Counted from the stretch's first letter, positions 25,594 to 33,422 are shown. The stretch is 64,000 bases of DNA from Eutrophosalina sp902522775 (GCA_902522775.1 CABYWQ010000004.1:108464-172463), one strand, 5' to 3'. Translations and numbers: made by a program. The notes: generated from the sequence alone by a model not told the origin.

Positions 25594-25788
25594 TTGAAAA
25601 AAGGAAAATCATTATTCCTATTGGTTTCAATTTTAGGAATATTAATTTTTAGCTCAGGATTATGTATTCTTGGCGAGTCTATAATTCAAAAAGTAAATGA
25701 TGGCAATTGGTTTGTGATTGGAACAATTGCATTAGTATTAGTAAATACAGGATTATGTCTCATGATAAATGCTAAAAATTATCGTTAA
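25594..25788 (+). CDS. Small two-helix membrane protein (64 aa)
   Basis: The TTG-started frame encodes 64 residues with two hydrophobic segments (LFLLVSILGILIFSSGLCIL, and WFVIGTIALVLVNTGLCLMI) joined by a short polar loop (GESIIQKVNDGN). It follows mscS by two bases, so it is likely in the same transcript. I do not recognise the family. The TAA stop shares TTAA with the convergent DUF2834 gene. Confidence 0.6.
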   Translation: MKKGKSLFLLVSILGILIFSSGLCILGESIIQKVNDGNWFVIGTIALVLVNTGLCLMINAKNYR

Positions 25789-26087
25789 ATCTTATTATAA
25801 TTATCATATAAGTATAACGGTAAGGCAAGTGAAAATCCTACTAAAAACATACTGAATATATACTTTGTAATATTAATTTTATCCTTTTGTTTTTTATAAA
25901 TTAAAAATATTAAGAAAGTTGTTGCGGCAACTGTTAAGTCCATTGATATCATAGAAACTGGATGAGATGAAAATAGCTCTGACCAAAAACCATCCATACT
26001 TCCATTATTTAAAATTAGAAAGTTAATGAGATGATAATAAGGAAGTATAACACCAAGAACGCACATTATTAGTAAAATTTTTTTCAT
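25785..26087 (-). CDS. DUF2834 family membrane protein
   Basis: The 100-residue protein has three hydrophobic helices. VLPYYHLINFLILNN near residues 14-28, FWSELFSSHP near 34-43, MDLTVAATTFLIFLI and the closing GFSLALPLYLY match DUF2834, a small family of three-helix membrane proteins of unknown function. It ends head-on with the mscS unit. Confidence 0.8.
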   Translation of the reverse strand: MKKILLIMCVLGVILPYYHLINFLILNNGSMDGFWSELFSSHPVSMISMDLTVAATTFLIFLIYKKQKDKINITKYIFSMFLVGFSLALPLYLYDNYNKI

Positions 26088-26115
26088 GATTTTATTATAT
26101 ATTTAAAATAAAAAT

Positions 26116-27000
26116 ATGAAAAAACTAACCTTCTTAATTTTATTTATAAGTCTTTTTAGCTTTAAAGCTCAAGCTCAATTTGGTAGCGGTAATCATCCAC
26201 CTGAAATAGATTCTGATAATATTATAACTTTTAAAAAAACAGAAACCATTGATCTTAAATTATGGATTTTTAATCCTGAAATTATGACCGGTAATAATTC
26301 TGCAATTGTATTCTTCTTTGGAGGTGGATGGATAGGTGGAAGTCCTAGACAATTCATAGAGCAGGCAAAATTTTTCTCATCTAAGGGAATGGTTAGTATA
26401 ATTGCTGATTACAGAGTTTTTTCAAGAGATAGCGTTAGGGCAATAAAATGTATTAGTGATGCAAAGTCTGCAATTAGATGGGTTAGAAAAAATGCAAAAA
26501 GTTTAGGAATTGATTCAAATAAAATAGTAGCTAGTGGAGGCTCCGCTGGTGGACACTTAGCAGCATCAACAGGGATAGTTCCTAATTATGATGAAGAAAA
26601 TGAAGATCAATCAATTAGTTCTAAACCAAATGCAATGGTATTATTTAATCCAGGTCTAATGACATACGCGTCACAGGGTTTATATAGAGATGAGGTGATG
26701 ATAGATAGGGCTAGAATTAGGGTTGGTGATGATCCTAAAAAAGCATCTCCATACTATCACCTTAATAATAATGTCGCCTCAACGATAATTTTTCATGGAA
26801 AAAATGATAAAACTGTTCCTTATGAATCAGTTGTATTATTTGATAAGAAGATGAAGGAATATGAAAATATTTGTGAGTTGCACCTTTATGAAGGTGAAGA
26901 ACATGGGTTTTTTAATTATGGAAGAAATTCAGGAATTGCTTTTAAAGACACAATGGAAAAGTCTTATAATTTCCTTAAAAAATTAAAATTTATAAAATAA
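26116..27000 (+). CDS. Exported alpha/beta hydrolase (esterase/lipase-like)
   Basis: The 294-residue enzyme has a signal peptide ending at KAQAQ. The oxyanion loop FFGGGWIGGSP is near residues 67-77, the nucleophile is S143 in GGSAGGH, and the catalytic acid and histidine are D231 (HGKNDKTVP) and H263 (EGEEHGF). The layout resembles BD-FAE/acetyl-esterase-like enzymes that remove acyl groups from glycans, but the substrate is not clear. It is a single-gene unit with its own terminator. Confidence 0.9.
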   Translation: MKKLTFLILFISLFSFKAQAQFGSGNHPPEIDSDNIITFKKTETIDLKLWIFNPEIMTGNNSAIVFFFGGGWIGGSPRQFIEQAKFFSSKGMVSIIADYRVFSRDSVRAIKCISDAKSAIRWVRKNAKSLGIDSNKIVASGGSAGGHLAASTGIVPNYDEENEDQSISSKPNAMVLFNPGLMTYASQGLYRDEVMIDRARIRVGDDPKKASPYYHLNNNVASTIIFHGKNDKTVPYESVVLFDKKMKEYENICELHLYEGEEHGFFNYGRNSGIAFKDTMEKSYNFLKKLKFIK

Positions 27001-27001
27001 A

Positions 27002-27025
27002 AAAGCCTTGAAAATTCAAGGCTTT
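27002..27025 (+). terminator. Intrinsic terminator after the esterase gene
   Basis: The inverted repeat AAAGCCTTGAA/TTCAAGGCTTT, close to perfect around a short A/T centre, begins one base after the TAA. It could serve both strands, for the esterase and for transcripts running off the NTF2-like array from the other side. Confidence 0.85.
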
Positions 27026-27114
27026 AATTATTGATTTTAAATTAATTTTATTCCATCTCAGCTATTCAGTGATGTAATGATTAAATCTTTTTTATGGTTG
27101 TAAATTTTCTAAAT

Positions 27115-27615
27115 TTAATCAATAATTCCATTCCACTGATTTACTCTAAAAAACTTACCATCTCTAAACCATATTTTATCAACTACCTTAAGTTTTTCAA
27201 CTTCACCATCTTTGTATCTATTTTCTCTGAAGGATACAGTCACAGTTTCGTAGTTATCACCTTCTCTTTTGAGAGGAATAGCATTGAAAATAAACCTTGT
27301 AATTGAATCGTATGGCGATTGAATCTGAGTTAAGAATTCATTAGCAGGATTTATTACTGCAATTGGTTTGCCCATAGAGGGTTCAAAAAACATTACGGTA
27401 TCTGCAGAAATCTCATTCATAAAATCAAAATTACCATCTGCATATGCTAAAATAGCATCAACTGCCAATTGTGCAATTTCATCTGAGCCAAACTGAAATT
27501 TTTTACCATTGTTTTCACCATAGTAAGTCATCCCTGCAGACTTTTCAACCTCAACAGTTTTAGTTTCACATCCAATAATTGATATAATAAATAATAAGAA
27601 TAATATTTTTTTCAT
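27115..27615 (-). CDS. NTF2-like lipoprotein, array copy 1
   Basis: The 166-residue protein has its lipobox cysteine at C16 (SIIGC) and the shared ETKTVEV that follows. I chose the ATG at 27615 because 15 extra residues upstream would put the leader out of place. It has FGSDEIAQLAVDAI near residues 42-55, SADTVMFF near 70-77, PYDSITR near 102-108 and RENRYKDGEVE near 130. The last residues carry GKFFRVNQW. It ends the array on the 3' side. The NTF2 fold binds small ligands or catalyses simple reactions; no catalytic pair can be assigned. Confidence 0.8.
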   Translation of the reverse strand: MKKILFLLFIISIIGCETKTVEVEKSAGMTYYGENNGKKFQFGSDEIAQLAVDAILAYADGNFDFMNEISADTVMFFEPSMGKPIAVINPANEFLTQIQSPYDSITRFIFNAIPLKREGDNYETVTVSFRENRYKDGEVEKLKVVDKIWFRDGKFFRVNQWNGIID

Positions 27616-27638
27616 TTGTATAATTTTAAATTTTTTAA

Positions 27639-28142
27639 TTAATCTAGTTCCGATGACCATTTATTAACTCTTCCAATTTTTCCTTCAGAATTAAAAATAA
27701 ATCTTTCAAAAATTCTTTCTCTTTCAACCGTACCGTCTTTAGCATACCTAATTTCTGTAAATGGAACTGAAATAATGGTAAAACTATCTTCTAATCCTGG
27801 GCTTATAGATGTTACATTATAAGGATTACGAACTATAGAATCATATGGCTCTTGCATTGTTGCAAGAAAGTCGCTAAAAGGGTTAATCAATGTGACCATC
27901 TCGCCTCCTTTATCAGGAAAAAAAGCAACAGTATCAGCCATTTTTTCCATAATAAAATCAAAATCTCCATCAGAATATGCTTGTAATAAGTCAATTATAG
28001 TTTTTGCATAATCCATTGAGCCAGCATACAATTTATATTGATTATTCTGTAGTCCTTCCCCAGCCTGGGTGTTAACCTCAACAGTTTTTGTTTCGCAACT
28101 AAATAATATTGCTACAATTAGTAATGTTATTATTTTTTTCAT
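27639..28142 (-). CDS. NTF2-like lipoprotein, array copy 2
   Basis: The 167-residue protein has C16 in LFSC, then ETKTVEV and an AGEG turn. The region LYAGSMDYAKTIIDLLQAYSDGD near 38-60 is the first helix pair of the NTF2 fold; MADTVAFFP, PYDSIVRNPYN and RYAKDGTVERERIFERF follow. The first 68 bases of the gene differ from copy 4 at only about four positions, while the mature part differs widely. It ends 23 bases before copy 1 begins. Confidence 0.82.
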   Translation of the reverse strand: MKKIITLLIVAILFSCETKTVEVNTQAGEGLQNNQYKLYAGSMDYAKTIIDLLQAYSDGDFDFIMEKMADTVAFFPDKGGEMVTLINPFSDFLATMQEPYDSIVRNPYNVTSISPGLEDSFTIISVPFTEIRYAKDGTVERERIFERFIFNSEGKIGRVNKWSSELD

Positions 28143-28152
28143 ATTTATAGTT

Positions 28153-28653
28153 TTAATTTGTGTTCCAGACAGCAGACCATGCCATTACTCGAAAAATCTT
28201 ACCATTACGTATAAAAAATCTCTCAAATAATCGATCATCCTCAACTGTTCCATCTTTTTTAAACTTAGTTTCTCTAGATGCAACAGACACTACATTTGAT
28301 GTTTGACCCTCATACTGATGAGGAATGTAACCCTGAACAACTTGACTGATAGAATCATATGCTGACATGTATTCAACTATAAAATTCTTATCCGCTACAA
28401 TAGGTTTTTTCTCAGAAGCAACATACCAAGTTATTGTATCTTCAAGTACTTCAAACATACCATCAGGGTCCATGTTATTCCATGATTCAAGTAACTTTTT
28501 AACAATATCTACATTGTCGTCAGATGTTAAATAAAACTTACTTCCGGTGTTTGGACCTAGAGCAATTTCTCCTGCTTTTACAGGAACTTTTACAACCTTT
28601 GTTTCACAACTAATTAAAGTTGCAATAATTAATAGTGTTATTATTTTTTTCAC
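28153..28653 (-). CDS. NTF2-like lipoprotein, array copy 3
   Basis: The start is GTG rather than ATG, the only such case in the array. The 166-residue product has C16 (LISC), ETKVVKVPVKAGE, then YLTSDDNVDIVKKLLESWNNMDPDGM near 44-69 and LEDTITWYV. The shared YDSISQ, IPHQ and FKKDGTVEDDRLFERFF motifs follow, and it ends GKIFRVMAW. It is ten bases from copy 2. Confidence 0.8.
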   Translation of the reverse strand: MKKIITLLIIATLISCETKVVKVPVKAGEIALGPNTGSKFYLTSDDNVDIVKKLLESWNNMDPDGMFEVLEDTITWYVASEKKPIVADKNFIVEYMSAYDSISQVVQGYIPHQYEGQTSNVVSVASRETKFKKDGTVEDDRLFERFFIRNGKIFRVMAWSAVWNTN

Positions 28654-28662
28654 AGTTATAAT

Positions 28663-29175
28663 TTATTCGTTTGGTGGCCTACTATACTGTACTATTCTAA
28701 AAATTTTATCATCAGCATTGATATATAGCCTCTCATAAAAGTTAATAGATTCTACAGTTCCATCGTTTACATATCTTTTTTCATTAAAGACAGTTGCAAC
28801 AACTCTAGCTTTTGAACTTTCAAGTTTCATAGGCATTATGAAAACATAATCTCTAGAAAGAGAATCCCAGTTTTTTTGTCTTTCAACTATAAAATCAGTA
28901 TTAGATGTATCAACATCAAAAACTCCACCTACATCAGCAGGATGAAATTTGACTGTGTCTGCTGACATCTCAATCATTGATTGCGGGTCCTTATTAACAT
29001 AAGCATCCATAAATTTCTTCGCAAAATCAGCATCAGATTGATCACCTGCAGAATATCCCAATCCCAATCTATTTCCCTCGATTAACCATTGTCCGGCAAC
29101 TTTATCTACCTCAACAGTTTTTGTTTCGCAACTAATTAATGTTGCTACAATTAATAATGTTATTATTTTTTTCAT
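28663..29175 (-). CDS. NTF2-like lipoprotein, array copy 4
   Basis: The 170-residue protein has C16 (LISC) and ETKTVEVDKVAGQW. It has the shared LGYSAGDQSDADFAKKFMDAY region near 39-59, SADTVKFHP, NWDSLSRDYVF (a tryptophan replaces the tyrosine of PYDS), and RYVNDGTVESINFYERL, ending DKIFRIVQYS. It is nine bases from copy 3. Its leader is nearly identical at the DNA level to that of copy 2, and they sit two places apart. Confidence 0.8.
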   Translation of the reverse strand: MKKIITLLIVATLISCETKTVEVDKVAGQWLIEGNRLGLGYSAGDQSDADFAKKFMDAYVNKDPQSMIEMSADTVKFHPADVGGVFDVDTSNTDFIVERQKNWDSLSRDYVFIMPMKLESSKARVVATVFNEKRYVNDGTVESINFYERLYINADDKIFRIVQYSRPPNE

Positions 29176-29187
29176 AGTTGTATTAAT

Positions 29188-29673
29188 TTATTCTTCCTCC
29201 ATTATTATGGAAAGTGCTGCTATTTTTTCAGTTTCACTATTTATCCAATATCTTTCAAATCTTCTTGATTCATCAATAATTGTATCTGAATAAACATTTT
29301 GATTAAAAAACACATCCACAAATCTGTATCCATTTGGATTCATTTTCATAGGGATGATAGAAATAATATTTCTTGTCATCGAATCATATGTAGCTCCATA
29401 ATTTTCCCAATTTTCAATTTTAACAGCATTGGTATAATTTCCTGAGGGTCTTCTCACAATCAAAGAATCGCCAAATTTTTCTCTAATTTTTTCATACTCT
29501 TTTGCTGCCCATCCTAGAACGGCCTCTTTTATAAACATAGCATCCTCATCTGATCCTAATTCAAGTTTCCTTTCCACACCACCTTGACCAGCCTGAAATT
29601 GTCCAGCAAGCTTAGGTTGTGTTTCACAACCAATAAAGGCTGTAATTAATATAAGTAATAGTATTTTTTTCAT
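29188..29673 (-). CDS. NTF2-like lipoprotein, array copy 5
   Basis: I chose the ATG at 29673 over an upstream one at 29757, because it gives the lipobox leader (FIGC, C16) and avoids reading through copy 6. The 161-residue protein retains GSDEDAMFIKEAVLGWAAKEY near 43-63, SLIVRRP, YDSMTRNIISIIPMK and SRRFERYW, but the TKTVEV element has become TQPKLAGQFQAG. The C-terminal GKIxRV is replaced by EKIAALSI. It is more diverged than copies 1-4. Confidence 0.75.
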   Translation of the reverse strand: MKKILLLILITAFIGCETQPKLAGQFQAGQGGVERKLELGSDEDAMFIKEAVLGWAAKEYEKIREKFGDSLIVRRPSGNYTNAVKIENWENYGATYDSMTRNIISIIPMKMNPNGYRFVDVFFNQNVYSDTIIDESRRFERYWINSETEKIAALSIIMEEE

Positions 29674-29698
29674 AGTTATAGTTTTATATAATTTGAGA

Positions 29699-30229
29699 TT
29701 AATCTTTATTGACTTCTGTTGCAGCCACAAATTCCTTATTAAACTGTTCATCAGCAAAAAAACCTAGAGCCTGTACAATTTTGCCATCTTTCCACTCATA
29801 ATCAAAGTGTGCTTTAGTTATAATTTCTTGTCCAGTGTAGTTACCAGTAGCAGACCACGTAAACCAATAATTTGTCCATATTCTACCATCAGAAAAATAG
29901 TTTGTATGAGCGTATTCATCAGAAATTTTAATATCTGAAAATAGTTCATGTTCAAAGGTCCATCCATCTATTAAGTTACTTAAACCTTTGACTTCATTCG
30001 AGTTAAAAAATGATACAATAGAATCAGAATAATATTCTTTTATTTCTTCAAAATCTGCTTCAACATAGTCTTCAGCCATTTCTAAAATAGACTCTGTGAG
30101 TTCGTCTTCAGCTTCAGTATCAGAATAATATTCAACATCGTCATCAGACATTAAAATTCCAACAACACCAGTAGAACTCATATCGCATGAAATAAGTGGA
30201 ATTAACAATAGTAATAATAATTTTTTCAT
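29699..30229 (-). CDS. NTF2-like lipoprotein, array copy 6 (first transcribed)
   Basis: The 176-residue protein has a lipobox at C15 (LISC) but shares only the leader type and an NTF2-like layout with its neighbours; the mature part is acidic (EAEDELTESILEMAEDYVEADF near 39-60) and has NYWFTWSATGNY near 119. It may be a separate SnoaL/NTF2 lineage that heads the operon. A 110-base stretch upstream (30230-30339) should hold the promoter, but I saw no full TAnnTTTG box there. Confidence 0.75.
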   Translation of the reverse strand: MKKLLLLLLIPLISCDMSSTGVVGILMSDDDVEYYSDTEAEDELTESILEMAEDYVEADFEEIKEYYSDSIVSFFNSNEVKGLSNLIDGWTFEHELFSDIKISDEYAHTNYFSDGRIWTNYWFTWSATGNYTGQEIITKAHFDYEWKDGKIVQALGFFADEQFNKEFVAATEVNKD

Positions 30230-30339
30230 AACTTATAATATATGAAATTATAATATGTATCATACAGTAAGAATAAAAGATTTAATGATTTAATAACAAA
30301 TAATATAATTTTTTGAAGAATTCTCTATTTCATGTATAA

Positions 30340-30759
30340 TTAATGACAACTTCTATTGAATTTTTTTAACCTCCAATAGTTGTATGGAAGTGGAGTAATA
30401 AAGCCTACTATGAGCATTATTGGTATAACCGTTAGATTAATAACGGCGCCTCCAGTTATCAAATAGTCTGTAATGTTCATTGCAGCTTCCATGCTTATCA
30501 TCGATATCAATGACATACCTAAAGCAGTAGAAATAGCATTTTTAAAATTCATTTGCTTTAATAGAATAATAGTCTCTAAAACTATACTTGTAATTAATCC
30601 GTTTATGACAGCAAATGTCATAATAGTAATTACTGAGAAATCATTAGGATATAACTGAAAATAATATATAGTACCAAAATCACCAATTGAGCAACCAATT
30701 AGGCACCATAAAGTATTCATTGATGCCTTTTTCCAAGTGTTTTTACATACCCAATTCAA
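30340..30759 (-). CDS. DUF4396 family membrane protein
   Basis: The 139-residue protein starts at a TTG one base after the ADP-ribosylglycohydrolase-like gene ends. It has four hydrophobic helices, with NTLWCLIGCSIGDFG near residues 15-29 and GMSLISMISMEAAMNITDYL near 81-100, where methionine and acidic residues recur. It ends VGFITPLPYNYWRLKK. This pattern matches DUF4396, possibly metal-related because of its conserved cysteines and methionines, but that is inference. Confidence 0.72.
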   Translation of the reverse strand: MNWVCKNTWKKASMNTLWCLIGCSIGDFGTIYYFQLYPNDFSVITIMTFAVINGLITSIVLETIILLKQMNFKNAISTALGMSLISMISMEAAMNITDYLITGGAVINLTVIPIMLIVGFITPLPYNYWRLKKFNRSCH

Positions 30760-30760
30760 A

Positions 30761-32017
30761 TTATATTTTATTCAAAACAAGTTTATTATTGTCACTTTTT
30801 CCATTCAGTTTTTCTGTTACCACTTTTTCAATAATTTTCATTGATTTTAAAGCCATATTTTCAAAATCATCAATCCCATCATTACTAAAATTAATTCTTG
30901 TTCTATGAATATTATATTTTTCTGACATTTCAACCTCAAACATTTTTTTTATTTCATCTGCACCATATATGAAACCCAGCATTCCTCCCCAAGTTGCAGC
31001 TGGATTATCAGAATCCCATCCACACAATGTTGCAATTTTTACAGTTTTTATATAATCTCCCTCTCCGTATAACAAACTTATTATACTTGCTCCAAAGTTT
31101 ATACCCGCTGCAAAACAGCCATAACAAGAATCACTTTTTGTTGCCCACATATAATTATCCATTTGATTGATTTGATATCTTAGGTTTAAAGAGTCTCTAG
31201 CAGCTTCCCAAGTTATTCCTGATTGGTGTTTTTCTTTTACATAGTTATACATTTTTGCAGAATAAGAATCATTAGGTAAAATTTTTCTAGCTTCATCTGC
31301 TATTAAATTTATTTTTTCTTTTACTGAAATCTCGTCCTTATTAAAATAGGAAAGTGAATGCATAATTATATAAAATTGAGATATCCACTCGGCATTTTCC
31401 CTTGCAACTGTTCTTACAGGTAAAGTCGACATTAATAAAGCATATTCTGGATTAAGCGGCGAATACAAACCAAAAACCTCTGTAGTTAATTGAGCATCAA
31501 TCATTTCATAATGAGGGTTTAAATTTGGTGAACTAGTTTCGGGTGGTAGAATTCCATTTATCATCAAATCAAATGCCTTTTGATTTGATACCCATAAATA
31601 ATTTTGCTCTTCTTTTTTAATGTGCTTTAACCAACCATCCCGAATTTGATTATCTGTAAGTATTGTAGTTTTATTTTCTAATAAAAGCTCTTGATAAATG
31701 TACTCAATATCGGTATCATCATCTGAACCCCAAATACTATCTTTATCTGCAAACTTAAAATCGATTATCTGACTAGATCCCCAGCTTTGTTCATTCATCT
31801 TTCCCCAATTATCTCTTGTGTAGAAGGGCTCTTCTGTACCATCATTTGCAAAACCAATCTTATTATTTTCTGTTATCAATCCTGTCCAATTTGCAATAGT
31901 TTGACCAAGCCAAAAACCTTCAAGCTTATCAAGTAATTCATCTTTTTCAATAACAATTTCATTAGAGTTATTACATGAATAAATAATAATGAATAAAAAA
32001 ATTAACACTTTTTTCAT
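30761..32017 (-). CDS. ADP-ribosylglycohydrolase-fold lipoprotein
   Basis: The 418-residue protein has a lipobox cysteine at C15 (IIYSC), so it is exported and anchored. The two metal-binding blocks of the ADP-ribosylglycohydrolase (DraG) fold are clear: GSDDDTDIEY near 98-106 and GWDSDNPAATWGGMLGF near 333-349. DraG-type enzymes normally act in the cytoplasm on ADP-ribosylated proteins. An exported form would need another substrate, such as extracellular ADP-ribose, nucleoside or a glycoside. It lies in a row with DUF4396, DoxX and DUF2892 membrane genes. Confidence 0.85.
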   Translation of the reverse strand: MKKVLIFLFIIIYSCNNSNEIVIEKDELLDKLEGFWLGQTIANWTGLITENNKIGFANDGTEEPFYTRDNWGKMNEQSWGSSQIIDFKFADKDSIWGSDDDTDIEYIYQELLLENKTTILTDNQIRDGWLKHIKKEEQNYLWVSNQKAFDLMINGILPPETSSPNLNPHYEMIDAQLTTEVFGLYSPLNPEYALLMSTLPVRTVARENAEWISQFYIIMHSLSYFNKDEISVKEKINLIADEARKILPNDSYSAKMYNYVKEKHQSGITWEAARDSLNLRYQINQMDNYMWATKSDSCYGCFAAGINFGASIISLLYGEGDYIKTVKIATLCGWDSDNPAATWGGMLGFIYGADEIKKMFEVEMSEKYNIHRTRINFSNDGIDDFENMALKSMKIIEKVVTEKLNGKSDNNKLVLNKI

Positions 32018-32024
32018 ATTGGAA

Positions 32025-32402
32025 TTATTGAACTCTTTTATCTAAATAAACAATAGAAATACAAGAAACTAACATTAATAAGGAAGGTAATGTTGGAACG
32101 ATGGGATCTGAAATACTAATGTGAAAGTAAACAGCAGCAATCATGAATAAAGTCATAACACCAGATGCTGGTAAAATTAATTTTTTATACTTTAATCCAA
32201 ATAAAAGCATCAATGCACATGCAACTTTAAATATTCCAACGACTACCATTGTTGTATAATTTAAACCGTAAGCTTCAAACTCATCTATCATGTTTGTTGC
32301 ATCGCCTCCCCTAAAAGTAGTATCTAAATTTAGGTTATAAGTCCAAGCAGTTATGACAGTTAATGAAACTAAAACAATTAATAGTTTCAGAATTATTTTC
32401 AT
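32025..32402 (-). CDS. DoxX-like membrane protein
   Basis: The 125-residue protein has four hydrophobic helices: LLIVLVSLTVITAW at the start, MVVVGIFKVACALMLLFG near 55-72, LPASGVMTLFMIAAVYFH near 77-94, and LPSLLMLVSCISIVYL at the end. The size and the F-K-x-A-C-A-x-x-L-L-F-G pattern suggest a DoxX-like protein. It lies between DUF2892 and the ADP-ribosylglycohydrolase-like gene, with gaps of 0 and 7 bases. Confidence 0.7.
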   Translation of the reverse strand: MKIILKLLIVLVSLTVITAWTYNLNLDTTFRGGDATNMIDEFEAYGLNYTTMVVVGIFKVACALMLLFGLKYKKLILPASGVMTLFMIAAVYFHISISDPIVPTLPSLLMLVSCISIVYLDKRVQ

Positions 32403-32630
32403 TTAATTACCATTTTGAATTGGATCTGAATCTGGAATAATTTTGTTTAAAACAAAATATACTGGGCAAAACTTTGTTACTGGACTTATTACCTGTAGAG
32501 CTCCAACCCCAACAGCAATCCATAAGTAATTCAATTCTGAGGTATAAAATGTCAGACCTACACTTATCAAATATAAAAATCCACAAATTGCATCATGGGC
32601 TCTGATTTTTGAAATATTTTTTGTATTCAT
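32403..32630 (-). CDS. DUF2892 family small membrane protein
   Basis: The 75-residue protein has two helices (AICGFLYLISVGLTFYT and LWIAVGVGALQVISPVTKF) and the ending SPVTKFCPVYFVLNKI, the DUF2892 signature with its conserved FCPxY, seen also in rhodanese-associated YgaP proteins. The function of the family is not established. It directly abuts the DoxX-like gene. Confidence 0.8.
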   Translation of the reverse strand: MNTKNISKIRAHDAICGFLYLISVGLTFYTSELNYLWIAVGVGALQVISPVTKFCPVYFVLNKIIPDSDPIQNGN

Positions 32631-32681
32631 TTTTTGGTTTTTATTTTCTTCTACAATTTAACAAAATTTAAGAAAACTTAA

Positions 32682-33347
32682 TTATGTGATTTTAGATATT
32701 TTATTTATCATAAAATTATTTAAAATCTTTTTTTTATAAGTCCTAAATAAAGTATTAATCATAGCGTCTCCCAACTTTGTAGTAGTCGTAATAAATGGAA
32801 ATATTTTTAATAAGGGATACAATGGACGCATTAGTAAATAAAAGAAATTATAAATTTTAGTTCTTGATTTAATTCCCTTTTCTGGTATTATAATTCCTGC
32901 TCTGAACATATAAGAATCTTTAAAACCCTTATTTAATATATAATTTTCTGCTTTCCCTTTTATCCTTGCCCACATTATTGGGCCTTTTTCAGATGAATCT
33001 GTTCCCTCACCAGTTATAAAATTAAATACTGAGTTCTTATTTCCTAAATAAACTAAATCCACGAATCGTTCAGTAATATCATAAATCACTTCTTTATAAT
33101 ATTCCTTGGAAGCACCTACAACTGAAATTCCTATGCAGTGAAAACATGCATCATAACCAATAAATTCTTTTTCATATTTATTTAAATCGTGGAGATCTGA
33201 AAAGATAATTTCTTTAATTTTTTCATTTTTGATATTAATTGGCTGTCTGTTGGGTAGTAAAACTTTATCAATTCTATCGTCTAATAAACATTGAATTAAA
33301 ACTCCTTTTCCAACCATTCCAGACGATCCAGTTATTATTACTTTCAT
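32682..33347 (-). CDS. NAD(P)-binding epimerase-like protein
   Basis: The 221-residue protein has a Rossmann start (KVIITGSSGMVGKGVL, GxxGxxG at residues 7-13) and a middle section FNFITGEGTDSS, WARIKGKAENYI (the Y-x-x-x-K analogue is weak), and YMFRAGIIIPEKG. It looks like the short NAD(P)H-binding epimerase/dehydratase-like family, often found next to DoxX genes in Bacteroidota. Substrate and reaction are unknown. It lies about 50 bases upstream of the DUF2892 gene on the same strand. Confidence 0.8.
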   Translation of the reverse strand: MKVIITGSSGMVGKGVLIQCLLDDRIDKVLLPNRQPINIKNEKIKEIIFSDLHDLNKYEKEFIGYDACFHCIGISVVGASKEYYKEVIYDITERFVDLVYLGNKNSVFNFITGEGTDSSEKGPIMWARIKGKAENYILNKGFKDSYMFRAGIIIPEKGIKSRTKIYNFFYLLMRPLYPLLKIFPFITTTTKLGDAMINTLFRTYKKKILNNFMINKISKIT

Positions 33348-33398
33348 AAATTCTTTTTTACTAAATATAAATTCTTTTTTTAATATTTTTAGAAAAAG

Positions 33399-33406
33399 TA
33401 ATTTTG
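33399..33406 (+). promoter_or_regulatory. Candidate -7 promoter element for the DUF4920 gene
   Basis: TAATTTTG fits TAnnTTTG and ends 16 bases before the ATG at 33423. The divergent epimerase-like gene starts 52 bases away on the other strand. Confidence 0.35.
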
Positions 33407-33422
33407 ATATAATTTTATATAA

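Larger units (their letters stand above)
27115..30229 (-). repeat. Tandem array of six NTF2-like lipoprotein genes
   Basis: Six codirectional genes of 161-176 codons sit 9-25 bases apart. Four to five share a protein outline: short leader, lipobox cysteine, ETKTVEV-like strand, GSDxDA helix, ADTV turn, [YW]DS[ILM]xR turn, an IP strand, a KDGTVE loop and GKIxRV at the end. The DNA is most alike in the leader (first about 68 bases of copies 2 and 4) and diverges in the mature domain. A seventh relative lies at 54619-55128. Repeated duplication of one ancestor with later divergence explains the pattern; copy 6 may have a different origin. Confidence 0.8.

Noticed and set aside
25589..25596. TAATTTTG at the mscS stop as a promoter for the small membrane gene
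   Set aside because: It overlaps both the mscS stop and the TTG start itself, so it cannot place a transcript start upstream of the codon; likely chance.
27094..27306. Plus-strand ORF opposite the last array gene
   Set aside because: It is antisense to a well-supported lipoprotein gene and lacks conserved motifs.
30230..30339. Hidden gene or RNA in the gap before the NTF2-like array
   Set aside because: The 110 bases are A/T-rich with stops in all frames; I saw no stem-loop, tRNA or full promoter box.
30761..32017. ADP-ribosylation toxin-antitoxin system (DarTG-like)
   Set aside because: No toxin or macrodomain gene is nearby, and the lipobox places the protein outside the cytoplasm.
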